Notes: a model not told the origin generated them from the letters alone. Positions 35,617 to 45,794 are shown, counted from the stretch's first letter. The stretch is 64,000 nt of DNA from Algibacter miyuki (GCF_030409805.1 NZ_JAUFQP010000010.1:873001-937000); one strand, 5' to 3'. A program made the numbers and translations.

Positions 35617-36618
35617 TTACACGACATATCCAAACTTACGCGCATGCTCAATAGCTTGCTTGCTACTTTCCACCAACAATACAGGTGTGGTTTTATAATT
35701 ATCAAACAACCCTAAAACTCGAATCATTTTCTTTTTGTGTTTTACACTTCGTAAATAAATCGCTAAAATTCTATCCGGAAAAACTTCTGCGATTTCCATA
35801 TAGATATCAGGATCATGTTCACCACAATCTCCAATTAAAATAAACTTTAAATCGGGATACGCTTTTAATAGGTTAACAATTTCTTTTTGTTTTTCAGGTT
35901 TTTCATCCTTAGGTTTTTTACCAAAAAAGCTTGGGAACTTTCGTAAAATAATCGGCCCTTCTGGAAACTCATTTTGTTTCAAAAAACAAACCAAATACCG
36001 ATACAGGTTCCACGGACTATGACTGACATAAAAAATTGAATTTCTAGCCTTCCCCGATTTCCCTACCTGTAACAACTTGTAGAATTCAGCAGCACCTTCC
36101 AAAGGCAATCGTTTTTTAGCCGATTTAAAAAAGGTATTAAATAGAACGCGCCATTTTAAAAGAGACACAATTCCGGTGTGCAAAATAGTATCATCAATAT
36201 CGCTAATAACTCCAAACTCTGTTTTTTCAGAAGGTATAAGCATACTTCCAAAGAAGCGATTTTCATTTTGAACCACTCGTTCTTCTGCTAAATCTTTAAA
36301 CGAAAATTCAAACTTCACCCACCCCGCTTCATCTTGATAGCGACTTATATCTTCAACCGTTTCATCTAATAAAAAATAGCCTCTATTGTCCGTTTTTGTA
36401 TAAAACAACTTGTCATCCCCTAATTTTATGCAGAGTTCCGTGTGTCTTATTTTATCGGTCTCAAAACGTTTCCAGGTATTAATTAAGAGATTAAACGGAC
36501 TTTTTTCTTCCAAATCAATATTTTCATCCTCGATAGCGCGACCACGCAAATACACACGATTGCTCGTGCCATAAGTTTGAAACGTAATAATTTGAAGTGG
36601 GTCTTTTTTAAACATCAA
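35617..36618 (-). CDS. App1/DUF2183-type phosphatase domain protein
   Basis: A 333-residue protein with an N-terminal beta-rich part (about 1-135) and a C-terminal HAD-like phosphatase domain of the App1 (phosphatidate phosphatase, DUF2183) type. The catalytic DxDxT motif is D-I-D-D-T in GVISDIDDTILHTG (about residues 140-150). Later conserved blocks are FYVSHSPWNLY and LIGDCGEHDPDIY. Yeast App1 removes phosphate from phosphatidic acid; bacterial activity is untested by this sequence. A second in-frame Met at residue 2 is an equal start. It lies downstream of hppA on the same strand. Confidence 0.85.
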   Translation of the reverse strand: MMFKKDPLQIITFQTYGTSNRVYLRGRAIEDENIDLEEKSPFNLLINTWKRFETDKIRHTELCIKLGDDKLFYTKTDNRGYFLLDETVEDISRYQDEAGWVKFEFSFKDLAEERVVQNENRFFGSMLIPSEKTEFGVISDIDDTILHTGIVSLLKWRVLFNTFFKSAKKRLPLEGAAEFYKLLQVGKSGKARNSIFYVSHSPWNLYRYLVCFLKQNEFPEGPIILRKFPSFFGKKPKDEKPEKQKEIVNLLKAYPDLKFILIGDCGEHDPDIYMEIAEVFPDRILAIYLRSVKHKKKMIRVLGLFDNYKTTPVLLVESSKQAIEHARKFGYVV

Positions 36619-36633
36619 CAGGTTTTAAATGCG

Positions 36634-36659
36634 AAAAACCACGTATACACGTGGTTTTT
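36634..36659 (-). terminator. terminator after hppA
   Basis: Perfect 11-base arms 36634-36644 (AAAAACCACGT) and 36649-36659 with a 4-base loop and T-run on the minus strand. It sits between hppA and the App1 gene and would largely separate their expression. Confidence 0.75.
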
Positions 36660-36687
36660 CAAAATTACTAAAAAAAAGAAGGTTCCT

Positions 36688-39096
36688 TTAATTCACAGCT
36701 TCTTTTTCAATACTATTTATATCTTTTTTAATTTCAACCTGTATATCACTACCATCTTCATTTAAAGCCGCTAAACTCGCTTGAACTTCAGCTTGTGAAC
36801 CTACGATGTTTTCATAACTTGTACTAGACACACCGTTTTCAGTGGTTACGGTTTTTACAATGGCTTTCACTGTACCATCGTCATTATTATGCATTTCAAC
36901 TTTTACCTCTTTTAAAACTTCAACTAGAGGTTTCGCTTCTACGGTATTGGTATAAGCGGAAACTTCATCGGCATTCATAGCGATACTTGGTGCAATCACT
37001 AAAGCAACAACCGACATTAATTTTAATAAAATATTTAATGATGGCCCTGAAGTATCTTTAAACGGATCTCCAACCGTATCTCCAACAACAGCTGCTTTAT
37101 GTGCTTCTGTTCCTTTCTTCCCCTGTTCCTCAATCGTTTTTTTAGCGTTATCCCAAGCACCTCCAGCATTCGACTGAAAAATAGCCATAAGCACACCACA
37201 AGTTGTTACACCAGCCAACAGGCCTCCTAACATTTCGGCTCCTCCAACAAAACCAACAGCCACGGGTACTGCAATAGCTAATAACCCAGGAAACACCATT
37301 TCTTTAATAGATGCTTTAGTTGAAATATCAACACATTTGTCATACTCAGCATAACCATCGGCCGCATCAAAAATAGCGCGATCTTCTTTGGAGGCTTTCG
37401 TCATGTCCGAATCGTATTTACGCATGACTACCAAGGCCGCTTTCAATTCAGGAATATCTCTAAATTGGCGACGCACCTCTTCAATCATAGCCATAGCTGC
37501 TCGTCCAACAGCATTCATAGATAAGGCTGAAAACACAAAAGGCAACATACCACCAACTAATAAACCTGCCATAATTTTAGGCTGAGACACATCGATAGCG
37601 GTTACGTTTGCCGTTTTCATAAAAGCAGCAAATAAAGCCAAAGCTGTTAATGCCGCAGAAGCAATGGCAAATCCTTTTCCAACTGCTGCAGTGGTATTTC
37701 CAACAGCATCTAATTTATCGGTACGTTCGCGAACTTCACTGGGTAATTCTGCCATTTCAGCAATACCACCTGCGTTATCGCAAATAGGCCCGTAAGCATC
37801 TACCGCTAACTGGATACCTGTATTGGCTAACATGCCCACGGCAGCAATTGCAATTCCATACAAGCCTGCAAAATGGTGCGAAACAATAATAGCTGCTGCA
37901 ATTAAAAGGATAGGAATAGCTGTAGACATCATGCCAACACCTAGGCCTGCAATAATGTTTGTTGCTGCACCCGTTTCCGATTGTTCAACGATAGACATTA
38001 CTGGTCTTTTACCTGTTGCTGTATAATATTCTGTAATTTTCCCAACCGCTAAACCCGCGACTAAACCGGCTATAGTGGCCCAAAACACACCCATGGCGCC
38101 AAAAGGTAATCCATCAACCGATTCTGGTATTAAAGCATTAATTATAAAATAAGATACTACAACCATTAAACCTGCAGAACCAAATTCTCCAATATTTAAT
38201 GCCGTTTGTGGATTTCCTCCATCTTTCACTTTTACAAAAAAGGTTCCTAAAATGGACATGATAATACCAACAGCACCAAGCACTAAAGGTAAATATACAG
38301 CTCCTAAACCGTCAAATTGAGGCGTTAAAATAAAAGCACCTAACACCATGGTTCCAATAATAGAGCCTACATAAGATTCGAACAAATCGGCTCCCATACC
38401 GGCAACATCCCCTACGTTATCACCAACATTATCGGCAATAGTGGCTGGATTCAATGGATGATCTTCTGGAATACCAGCCTCCACTTTACCTACTAAATCG
38501 GCACCAACATCGGCAGCTTTGGTATAAATACCACCACCCACACGTGCAAATAATGCTATGGAAGAAGCGCCTAATGAAAATCCGGAAAGCACATTTAACA
38601 CCATGGCTAAATTTTCTGCTCCAGGCCATAAGTTTTGATAGATCATAAATAAGCCACTTAAGCCTAAAATACCCAAACCTACAACACCAAGCCCCATTAC
38701 AGCACCTCCAGCAAAGGCCACCTCTAAGGCACGACCTAACGATGTTCTAGCAGCTTGTGTGGTTCTCACGTTTGCTCTCGTAGCCACTTTCATCCCAATA
38801 AATCCGGCTAAAGCAGAACATATAGCACCTATAATAAAGGAAACAGCAACCATACCGCTCGACCCGACTTCAGAATTGCCTTTAAAAAATAATAAGACAG
38901 CCACTGCCACCACAAAAATGGCCAATATTTTGTACTCGGCCTTTAAGAAAGACATAGCACCATCGGCAATATTTTTGGCAATACGAACCATTTTTTCGTC
39001 GCCCTGATCTTGCTTCGTTACCCAGGCACTTTTAATGAACACAAAAGCCAGTGCCCCAATGCCAAAAAGCGGCAAACATTTAATTAATAATTCCAT
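36688..39096 (-). CDS. hppA: membrane-bound sodium/proton pyrophosphatase
   Basis: An 802-residue, about 16-segment membrane pump driven by pyrophosphate hydrolysis. The PPi site motifs are [19 protein letters not shown] and [20 protein letters not shown]; a second set is [20 protein letters not shown]. The family K-position reads GNTTAAVGK, with Ala, as in potassium-dependent pumps, and sodium pumping is likely by family. About 95 residues follow the last membrane segment, rich in Glu/Val/Asn (from MNADEVSAY on), whereas many homologues end there. A near -7 box (TAGCTTCG) lies 38 bases upstream. The soluble pyrophosphatase gene lies upstream on the same strand. Confidence 0.93.
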   Translation of the reverse strand: MELLIKCLPLFGIGALAFVFIKSAWVTKQDQGDEKMVRIAKNIADGAMSFLKAEYKILAIFVVAVAVLLFFKGNSEVGSSGMVAVSFIIGAICSALAGFIGMKVATRANVRTTQAARTSLGRALEVAFAGGAVMGLGVVGLGILGLSGLFMIYQNLWPGAENLAMVLNVLSGFSLGASSIALFARVGGGIYTKAADVGADLVGKVEAGIPEDHPLNPATIADNVGDNVGDVAGMGADLFESYVGSIIGTMVLGAFILTPQFDGLGAVYLPLVLGAVGIIMSILGTFFVKVKDGGNPQTALNIGEFGSAGLMVVVSYFIINALIPESVDGLPFGAMGVFWATIAGLVAGLAVGKITEYYTATGKRPVMSIVEQSETGAATNIIAGLGVGMMSTAIPILLIAAAIIVSHHFAGLYGIAIAAVGMLANTGIQLAVDAYGPICDNAGGIAEMAELPSEVRERTDKLDAVGNTTAAVGKGFAIASAALTALALFAAFMKTANVTAIDVSQPKIMAGLLVGGMLPFVFSALSMNAVGRAAMAMIEEVRRQFRDIPELKAALVVMRKYDSDMTKASKEDRAIFDAADGYAEYDKCVDISTKASIKEMVFPGLLAIAVPVAVGFVGGAEMLGGLLAGVTTCGVLMAIFQSNAGGAWDNAKKTIEEQGKKGTEAHKAAVVGDTVGDPFKDTSGPSLNILLKLMSVVALVIAPSIAMNADEVSAYTNTVEAKPLVEVLKEVKVEMHNNDDGTVKAIVKTVTTENGVSSTSYENIVGSQAEVQASLAALNEDGSDIQVEIKKDINSIEKEAVN

Positions 39097-39133
39097 AGTA
39101 GTTAGTTGGTTTTTAAATTAGTAATTGTATAAA

Positions 39134-39141
39134 CGAAGCTA
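39134..39141 (-). promoter_or_regulatory. -7 box (one mismatch) for hppA
   Basis: Minus-strand TAGCTTCG differs from TAnnTTTG by one base, 38 bases upstream of the hppA start at 39096. Confidence 0.35.
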
Positions 39142-39169
39142 AAAATAGGAAAATATAATTGATAAAAAA

Positions 39170-39193
39170 AGCCGGCTTTAATTAAAGACGGCT
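39170..39193 (-). terminator. terminator of the soluble pyrophosphatase gene
   Basis: AGCCGGCTTTAA pairs with TTAAAGACGGCT with a single G/A mismatch near the base. A T-run of seven lies next on the minus strand, so ppa and hppA are separate transcripts. Confidence 0.65.
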
Positions 39194-39227
39194 CATTCAT
39201 ATTGCGTTATTTTTAAGAATACACTAA

Positions 39228-39758
39228 TTATATTGTAAAAGTGCGTTTTTTCTTGTGTTCGCTATTTTCATAACGTTCCACACATTCATGATAAATTTTA
39301 ATGGCTTGAGCAGCATCACCCCAACCACCTGTATCAACTTTTTTCTTTTCTAAATCTTTATATACTTGAAAGAAATGTTCGATTTCTTTTAAACGATGTG
39401 GGTTTAAATCTGCTATATCCATTTTGTTACTCCAAATAGGATCTGATACGGGTACACAAATAATTTTTTCATCTGGTCCTTTTTCATCTGTCATATAAAA
39501 TACACCAATTGGGCGCACTTCCATAACAACCATTGGGAATGTTGGCTGATGTCCTAAAACTAAAACATCCAATGGATCTTTATCTAAAGCGAGAGTTTCT
39601 GGAATAAATCCGTAATCTCCAGGATACATCATTGAAGAAAACAACATACGGTCGAAACGTATTTTGTGTAATGTAAAATCGTATTCGTATTTATTTCTAC
39701 TTCCTTTAGGAATTTCGATTAAAACATCAAAAGTTAAAGCTTCATCTTTTTCACTCAT
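39228..39758 (-). CDS. ppa: soluble inorganic pyrophosphatase
   Basis: A 176-residue family I pyrophosphatase that turns cytosolic PPi into phosphate. The active-site motif DKDPLDVLVLG (about residues 57-67) holds the Asp metal ligands; the N-terminal IPKGSRNKYEYD and the segment YPGDYGFIPETL match the bacterial enzyme. Its length is usual (about 175-180). An exact -7 box lies 57 bases upstream. It neighbours hppA, so the cell has a pump and a simple enzyme for the same substrate. Confidence 0.95.
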   Translation of the reverse strand: MSEKDEALTFDVLIEIPKGSRNKYEYDFTLHKIRFDRMLFSSMMYPGDYGFIPETLALDKDPLDVLVLGHQPTFPMVVMEVRPIGVFYMTDEKGPDEKIICVPVSDPIWSNKMDIADLNPHRLKEIEHFFQVYKDLEKKKVDTGGWGDAAQAIKIYHECVERYENSEHKKKRTFTI

Positions 39759-40067
39759 ATTAAATTTATTTTATATTTCTTCCGAAGAAAAAATCTTATT
39801 ACTAATTCTGCCTACAAATGTACTGAACACGATAGCAGTAAACAAGATAAAAAAGCCTGTTTTGATTGAAAACTAAAAGCTTATTATTAATTTCACCCAA
39901 GCTTATTTCATAATTAAAAGCTAAACACTTACAATATGTGGCATTTTTTCAGAAAAATCATATATCAATTTCAATAATTCCTACATTAATAATACCCAAC
40001 CGATAAATACTTCCTCATATTTAGTATATTGTCTTTTTTATAAAAAATAATCATTAACCCTTCTATA
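39759..40067. other. divergent intergenic region of ppa and the M1 peptidase
   Basis: 309 bases without a gene. The ppa -7 box lies at 39815-39822 on the minus strand. Toward the M1 gene a weak TATATTG box lies at about 40028-40034. The middle is AT-rich with no hairpin or repeat that I can support. Confidence 0.5.
39815..39822 (-). promoter_or_regulatory. -7 box for ppa
   Basis: Minus-strand TACATTTG is an exact TAnnTTTG match, 57 bases upstream of the ppa start at 39758. Confidence 0.45.
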
Positions 40068-42293
40068 ATGAAACAGATTCTCCCGCTATTATTTTCAGTT
40101 TTATACTTCCTAAATATTAACGCGCAAACCCAACCTTGGCAAGGTAAATTTGAACCAATCGACAACTTAATAGCTGCACCAAATACATATAGAGCAGCCA
40201 GTGGCGCACCAGGAAGTCAATATTGGCAACAACGCGCCAACTATAAAATAAAAGCCACTTTAGACGAAAAAACCAATACGCTTTTCGGAGATGAAACTAT
40301 AGAATACTTCAATAATTCACCCGATGCTTTAACCTATTTATGGATTCAATTAGAACAAAATGTAAATAAAAAAGGAAATGAAGATTTTGGAAGCATTAAC
40401 AATGATGTTAAAGATTTTATGACCACAAGGCAAATGCAGTTTCTAACGCGCGCCATTGATTTTCCTGCTGGATATTCTATAAAATACGTTAAAGATTCAC
40501 AAGACGCCAACCTAAAAACCATGGTTAACAACACCATGATGAAGGTGAAATTAAACAAAACTTTACAGCCTGGAGAAAGCATGAGTTTTTCTATTGGTTG
40601 GTCTTACCCAATTACAGATAGAAGTCTGTTTTTACTCTCGCGAGAAGGTTATGAGTATTTCCCAGAAGACGACAATACAGCTTATTTAATAGCACATTGG
40701 TTTCCAAGAATGGCGGTTTATAGCGATACTGAAGGTTGGCAAAACCAACAATTTCAAAAATTAGGTGAGTTTGCTTTAGAATTTGGCGATTACGACGTTG
40801 AAATCACAGTACCTGCAGATCATGTTATTGCGGCTACCGGTCTACTAAGCAACAGCAAAGATGTACTTACAAAAGAACAATTAAAACGCATGGACAAGGC
40901 AAAAACTTCTTTTGATAAACCCGTAATGATTATCACACAAAGTGAAGCCCAAGCGAATGAAAAAACAAAATCAACCAAGCAAAAAACATGGCATTTTAAA
41001 GCCGAAAACGTACGTGATTTCGCCTTTGCATCTTCTCGAAAATTTTTATGGGATGCCCAAGCTGTAAAATTACCAACACATACCGTTATGGCGATGTCGC
41101 TATACCCAAAAGAAGGCTTACCGGTATGGCAAGAAGCCTCAACAACAGCAATTCGTCATGCTTTGGAAGTGTATTCGGAAGCTACTTTTGACTATCCTTA
41201 CCCTGTAGCGATTTCAGTTAACACCTCTAATATTGGGATGGAATTTCCAATGATTAGTTTTAATGGTGGCCGCCCAATTAACGGAAAAATAAGTCCGAGC
41301 GCCAAGGCTAGCATGATTGGTACCATTATACACGAAGTTGGACACAACTGGTTCCCTATGATTGTAAGTTCCGACGAACGCAAATGGATGTGGATGGACG
41401 AAGGCCTAAACACTTTTTTACACCACCGCACCTTAGCCGAACGTTACCCGGATTACGGCAGCGTAACACCCAAAAAAATTGTACCATTTATGAAGGGTGA
41501 CACCAATATTTTACGTCCGATAATGACCACTACCGACAGTGAGTTGTTTAATCAATTTGGGGCTAATTTCTACATAAAACCAACAGTAGGCTTGCAAATG
41601 TTGCGTCACTCGATTATAGGAAAAGAACTTTTCGATGAAGCATTTAAAGAGTATGCTAACCGTTGGAAATACAAACACCCTAACCCGGCCGATTTATTTA
41701 GAACCCTAGAAGATGCTACAGCAACCGATTTAGATTGGTTTTTCCGTGGATGGTTTTTCACTACCGATCATGTAGACTTAGAATTAAGCAATGTAAAATG
41801 GTTTAAAGTTTATGACGAAAACAGCACCAAAGAAGACCAAAATACAACTACAGAAGCTACAATGAATCCTAATTTACCGAACAATGAAATGGTAGAAACA
41901 GATTTTTCTAACGGACCAGAAATGATTAATATGATTGCTACACCAGTCAAAGATTACCGTCAGTTTTTATCTCGATTAGACGAACCTGCAGTTCGTAAAG
42001 CGCTTTCAGGAAAAAACATTTATGAAGTGAACGTGAAAAATATTGGTGGTTTAGTTATGCCCGTAATTATTGAATGGCTGTTTGATGATGGCTCGTCGGA
42101 AATAGACCGTATTCCTGCTGAAATTTGGAGACGAAATGCTTACGAAATTAAAAAGACCTTCATTAAAGAAAAACGTGTAGTTAAAGTGAATTTAGACCCT
42201 AATTTTGAATTAGCAGACACGGATATGAACAATAATAGTTTCCCGAAAACTGAAACGAAATCTGATTTTGATCGCTTTAAAGATGGTAAGTAA
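40068..42293 (+). CDS. secreted M1 family metallopeptidase
   Basis: A 741-residue peptidase with a signal peptide (MKQILPLLFSVLYFLNINA, cut near QT). The zinc site HEVGH has H422 and H426, and E445 lies exactly at the M1 distance (HExxH-x18-E). The exopeptidase motif is approximated by GMEFPMISFNG, close to GxMEN in aminopeptidases. Such proteins are aminopeptidases in the periplasm or outside the cell. The C-terminal 130 residues (from NTTTEATMN on) are beta-rich and of unclear role. It stands alone between ppa and the LytTR regulator. Confidence 0.9.
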   Translation: MKQILPLLFSVLYFLNINAQTQPWQGKFEPIDNLIAAPNTYRAASGAPGSQYWQQRANYKIKATLDEKTNTLFGDETIEYFNNSPDALTYLWIQLEQNVNKKGNEDFGSINNDVKDFMTTRQMQFLTRAIDFPAGYSIKYVKDSQDANLKTMVNNTMMKVKLNKTLQPGESMSFSIGWSYPITDRSLFLLSREGYEYFPEDDNTAYLIAHWFPRMAVYSDTEGWQNQQFQKLGEFALEFGDYDVEITVPADHVIAATGLLSNSKDVLTKEQLKRMDKAKTSFDKPVMIITQSEAQANEKTKSTKQKTWHFKAENVRDFAFASSRKFLWDAQAVKLPTHTVMAMSLYPKEGLPVWQEASTTAIRHALEVYSEATFDYPYPVAISVNTSNIGMEFPMISFNGGRPINGKISPSAKASMIGTIIHEVGHNWFPMIVSSDERKWMWMDEGLNTFLHHRTLAERYPDYGSVTPKKIVPFMKGDTNILRPIMTTTDSELFNQFGANFYIKPTVGLQMLRHSIIGKELFDEAFKEYANRWKYKHPNPADLFRTLEDATATDLDWFFRGWFFTTDHVDLELSNVKWFKVYDENSTKEDQNTTTEATMNPNLPNNEMVETDFSNGPEMINMIATPVKDYRQFLSRLDEPAVRKALSGKNIYEVNVKNIGGLVMPVIIEWLFDDGSSEIDRIPAEIWRRNAYEIKKTFIKEKRVVKVNLDPNFELADTDMNNNSFPKTETKSDFDRFKDGK

Positions 42294-42364
42294 AATGCAA
42301 TAAACAAAATTTATGAAACCTCGTAAAGTTTAGATTGCTACGGAAATAAAATTCATAATCATTA

Positions 42365-43090
42365 TTATACTCCTAGACGTTTCATAACCGTTTCTTTATA
42401 GGTTTCGCCCACGGGTATACGAATATCTTGAACCAGAATTTTAGCTTTCTGAATGGCTTTGATATGCTGAATATTCACGATGTACGACTTATGAACTCTA
42501 ATAAATTTAGACGCAGGAAGCTTTTCTAATATATCCTTAAAACTCGATAAGGTTAATACAGGTTTAGGCGTATCGGACAAATAAATTTTAATATAATCTT
42601 TAAGACCTTGGATATAAACAATGGTATCGATATTGATTTTTATGTTCTCGTATTCCGATTTTACAAAAATAAAATTATCAACGTTTGTAATGCCTGAATT
42701 ATCAATTATCGGAGTATTTACAACGACTTTATTTTCCAACTCATATTTTTCCTTCGCCCTAGAAATAGCTTTCAAAAAGCGGTGAAACGGAATGGGTTTT
42801 ACCAAATAATCGGTAGCGTTTAAATTAAAACCATCTAAAGCATATTCAGGATAAGCCGTTGTAAAAATAAACTGCGGCATATTATCGATAGTTTTCACTA
42901 AATCGATTCCTGTTAAGTTTGGCATTTCAATATCTAAAAACACCAAATCGACTTGATGCTTATTTAAAAGAATAATAGCCTCTAACGGATTGGTACATTT
43001 CGCCACAATCTCGATACCGCCTACTTGCTGCACATACGATTCTACAACATCAATCGCTAAAGGCTCATCGTCTATAATTACACATTTCAT
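42365..43090 (-). CDS. LytTR family response regulator
   Basis: A 241-residue regulator with a receiver domain (residues 1-115, phosphate acceptor D53 in LVFLDIEMP) and a LytTR DNA-binding domain (about 140-240; FIFVKSEYENIKI, then FIRVHKSYIVNI). Both acidic pocket residues D7 and D8 are present. It follows its partner LytS-type kinase by 11 bases, so the pair is a two-component system. In this module it probably governs envelope or outer-membrane genes; the signal is unknown. Confidence 0.92.
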   Translation of the reverse strand: MKCVIIDDEPLAIDVVESYVQQVGGIEIVAKCTNPLEAIILLNKHQVDLVFLDIEMPNLTGIDLVKTIDNMPQFIFTTAYPEYALDGFNLNATDYLVKPIPFHRFLKAISRAKEKYELENKVVVNTPIIDNSGITNVDNFIFVKSEYENIKINIDTIVYIQGLKDYIKIYLSDTPKPVLTLSSFKDILEKLPASKFIRVHKSYIVNIQHIKAIQKAKILVQDIRIPVGETYKETVMKRLGV

Positions 43091-43101
43091 CTTTTAAAGT
43101 T

Positions 43102-44142
43102 TTAAGCCAATTTTAAGGTTAGGTTTACAACAAAATCGTTTTCAACCTCGGTAACGGTTAACCAATGCGTTTCTGGATATAGTAATTTTAGACGCTCTCG
43201 GGTGTTTTGCAATCCAATACCCGAACTCGTTTTATCGCTTTTACGCGAGCCGATTAAATTAACACATGTAAATTGAAGTTCGTCTTCTTTAACATAAATT
43301 TCTATTTTTATTTTGGTTCTCCCTTTAAAATCGGTTCCATATTTAAAGGCATTTTCAATAAAAGAAATCAATAATAAAGGTCGTATTTTTTGATGATTTA
43401 TGGCTCCGTGAATATTTAAAGTAACATGTTCGTTATTGGCAATACGTAAGCGTTGTAATTTCAAATAATTTTGAACATAATCGAGTTCGTTATTCAATAA
43501 CACGAAATCCTGATTGGTTTGATACAGCATATAACGCAACAATTCCGATAAGGTAATCACGGCCTCCGGAGCATCGTTAGATTTTTTTGTGGTGAGCGAA
43601 TAAATACTATTTAATGAATTGAATAAGAAATGTGGACTAATTTGATTTTTCAGAAAATGTAACTCTGATAGTGATTTTTGAGCTTCTATTTGTTTTTTAG
43701 TAATCTCGTTTCTGTTCCATTCTGTATAAATTCGAATACCAGAACCAATGGCTAATATTAAGATGCCATTAATGATAATCATGAATTCTTTGATACCCGT
43801 AAAAAAACGTCCATGCCCAGGTCTTCTTTCAAAAAACATAGTACCTTTATTTATCATGGGTTGTAATTCTCTAAACAAAAAAACAATAAGACCTATAAAA
43901 ACAACGCCACATAACACGTATAAACCTGTTTTCTTTTTAAGTAATAACTTAGGTACTAGGTATAAATAGTTAAGGTAGAAAAGTATAATATTGGTAACAA
44001 ACAAAAATAAATTACTAACGGAAATAACATCTTGCCCCGGCCTAACCTGAATTAAGTGCACAAAAACAAAAATGGTCCATACAGAAAAGTGCAACACAAA
44101 TTGCTTTCTATATTTATCCCCTAAAAAAGTAGATATGCTCAT
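43102..44142 (-). CDS. LytS-type sensor histidine kinase
   Basis: A 346-residue kinase of the His_kinase (PF06580) type. Four hydrophobic segments (about residues 14-32, 43-62, 72-91 and 120-138) form the membrane part. The phosphorylated His is H171 in ISPHFLFNSLNSI. The ATP-binding half has ENAFKYG and SSGIGLQNTRERL. It starts 4 bases after DUF4907 and precedes its response regulator by 11 bases. The sensor part has no named ligand domain. Confidence 0.9.
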   Translation of the reverse strand: MSISTFLGDKYRKQFVLHFSVWTIFVFVHLIQVRPGQDVISVSNLFLFVTNIILFYLNYLYLVPKLLLKKKTGLYVLCGVVFIGLIVFLFRELQPMINKGTMFFERRPGHGRFFTGIKEFMIIINGILILAIGSGIRIYTEWNRNEITKKQIEAQKSLSELHFLKNQISPHFLFNSLNSIYSLTTKKSNDAPEAVITLSELLRYMLYQTNQDFVLLNNELDYVQNYLKLQRLRIANNEHVTLNIHGAINHQKIRPLLLISFIENAFKYGTDFKGRTKIKIEIYVKEDELQFTCVNLIGSRKSDKTSSGIGLQNTRERLKLLYPETHWLTVTEVENDFVVNLTLKLA

Positions 44143-44146
44143 GATA

Positions 44147-44491
44147 TTAATTATTTACACATTGTAAATCTACGTTTAGTTGTTTTAAGTTTTCCATAGT
44201 AACTTTTGGGTTTTCTTTGTTTAGTATTTTATTAGCAACAAAACGACCCACTTTCTCGGCATCTTCCTCGGTACAAAATGTTTTATTTAATTGAACCGCT
44301 GGAATATAATCTTGCTTAATAAGTAATTTTGATTGACTTTTTATTTGATATCCAAAGCCATTACCAACTTTAAAAACCTCAACTTGATAAGTCTGTAATG
44401 TCTTGAAATCTGTAATATTATAGACTACAAAAGCTGTAATAACCACAAAAATTACTACAAAACCAAGAATCCCTTTTCTTTTAATCATCAT
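44147..44491 (-). CDS. DUF4907 family protein
   Basis: A 114-residue protein with one N-terminal membrane segment (about residues 7-24) and a DUF4907-like domain; GFGYQIKSQSKLLIKQDYIP and the DAEKVGRFVANK helix are typical. The domain is outside the cytoplasm and its role is unknown. It precedes the kinase by 4 bases, and the kelch gene lies upstream behind a terminator. Met1 and Met2 are equal starts. Its tight link to the kinase suggests a sensor or ligand partner. Confidence 0.8.
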   Translation of the reverse strand: MMIKRKGILGFVVIFVVITAFVVYNITDFKTLQTYQVEVFKVGNGFGYQIKSQSKLLIKQDYIPAVQLNKTFCTEEDAEKVGRFVANKILNKENPKVTMENLKQLNVDLQCVNN

Positions 44492-44514
44492 TTATTATTT
44501 TTTAACCACAAAAA

Positions 44515-44565
44515 AAGGTTCAAAGCGATTGCTACAAAATATTGAGCATACCCACTTTGAACCTT
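44515..44565 (-). terminator. hairpin with T-run between the kelch gene and DUF4907
   Basis: The arms 44515-44525 (AAGGTTCAAAG) and 44555-44565 (CTTTGAACCTT) pair perfectly. A run of Ts follows on the minus strand. It ends about 24 bases before the DUF4907 start, so it could limit read-through into the two-component genes. Confidence 0.7.
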
Positions 44566-44592
44566 GGCACTATTTACAAATGAGAGTTGCTA

Positions 44593-45579
44593 TTAATCTT
44601 CATCATCATAACTATCCTGAGGAAACACTTCGAAAGTATCATCTAAATATAAAGTCCCTGTTTTTCCTAAAGCAACAAAAGCTCTAGTTCCGGTAGAAAA
44701 AGCAACCGCATCTTGTCGAGCAGTAGCTTCTAGGTTTGTAATTTCTTCCCAGTCATCATTAATAGGATCGTATTCCCAAATAGACGTCATGGCACCACCA
44801 TAGTAACCGGTTGCTATATAACCCAAACCATTCATTTCAAAACCAACGGCATTAGACCTTACCACACTGTAATCATCTTCCTCGTCTAAATCGGTTAAGC
44901 TCGTCCAAACTTCAGTTGTAGGATCGAAAACCCAAAAATCGTTTTTGTAAACTCCGTTACTAATTCCCGTACCTAAATAGACTTTATTATCAATAGTAAA
45001 CGTGGTAGCATCTCTTCTTTTATCGCCGCCAAAACCTACAAGTTCGCTCCATGTATCGGTTGCTGGTGTGTATTTCCAAAAATCTTTTAAATCGTTATCA
45101 CCATCGTATCCTGTACCAACATATCCTGTTGAATTTACTGCAAAACTTACAGCAGCACGTCTAACTCCTCCACCAAAATTGGATATTTGCGACCAAGAAT
45201 TACTAGCTACATCATATTTATAGAAGTCTTCCAATTCTTCAAGACCATCGTAACCAATACCAATATAGCCATCACCGTCAATATTCATTCCTGAAGCCGA
45301 ACTTCTTTCACTTCCTGGAAAATTGGCTTTTTGCGACCAATAATTACCCTCTATATTATATTGCCAAAAATCATTTAAATAATCATCGCCATCATAACCA
45401 GTTCCCATATAGCCTAAATCATCTATTACAAAACTTGCGGCATTACTTCTTGGTACACCATCAAAAATAGAACGTTCTATCCAGTTTCCGCGTTCATCAT
45501 CGTCATCATCACTACTGCAACTTACAAATAGACCAACAAAAACACTTAGCCCTAAAAGGAATTTAATATTATTTTTCAT
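44593..45579 (-). CDS. kelch-repeat lipoprotein
   Basis: A 328-residue surface or periplasmic lipoprotein. The lipobox is LFVSC (Cys21). Next come SSDDDDDERG, an acidic stretch after the Cys that resembles the Bacteroidota surface-export signal. The body is six kelch-type repeats of about 45-50 residues, each with the GTGYDGD or GIGYDG motif and a D/N-x-x-W-S/T block, which fold as a beta-propeller. No enzyme motif is present. An exact -7 box (TAGCTTTG) lies 35 bases upstream. It diverges from DUF4270. Confidence 0.88.
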   Translation of the reverse strand: MKNNIKFLLGLSVFVGLFVSCSSDDDDDERGNWIERSIFDGVPRSNAASFVIDDLGYMGTGYDGDDYLNDFWQYNIEGNYWSQKANFPGSERSSASGMNIDGDGYIGIGYDGLEELEDFYKYDVASNSWSQISNFGGGVRRAAVSFAVNSTGYVGTGYDGDNDLKDFWKYTPATDTWSELVGFGGDKRRDATTFTIDNKVYLGTGISNGVYKNDFWVFDPTTEVWTSLTDLDEEDDYSVVRSNAVGFEMNGLGYIATGYYGGAMTSIWEYDPINDDWEEITNLEATARQDAVAFSTGTRAFVALGKTGTLYLDDTFEVFPQDSYDDED

Positions 45580-45613
45580 AATTCGTTATCTCTTCTTTTT
45601 ATTAAACTTTCAG

Positions 45614-45621
45614 CAAAGCTA
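45614..45621 (-). promoter_or_regulatory. -7 box for the kelch gene
   Basis: Minus-strand TAGCTTTG is an exact TAnnTTTG match, 35 bases upstream of the start at 45579. Confidence 0.5.
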
Positions 45622-45794
45622 TTTCTTACTAACGCGATATAAAAACATAATTGATATTCTAGCGATTAGTCTATACCAACACCGCAATTTTCCATACCAA
45701 CCGCTTTAGCACGTGTTCGTCGGAAAAATAGCAGCTTTGGCATACTAAAACCCGCCATTTGTATAACATCTTTTATTTAAAAGCAGGGTTTAAT

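Noticed and set aside
36688..39758. ppa and hppA as a duplicated, redundant pair
   Set aside because: They are unrelated families, one a soluble enzyme and the other an ion pump, so they are not a duplication.
44700..45500. Near-repeats in the kelch gene as a DNA repeat array
   Set aside because: The repeats are diverged at DNA level and are explained by protein kelch blades.
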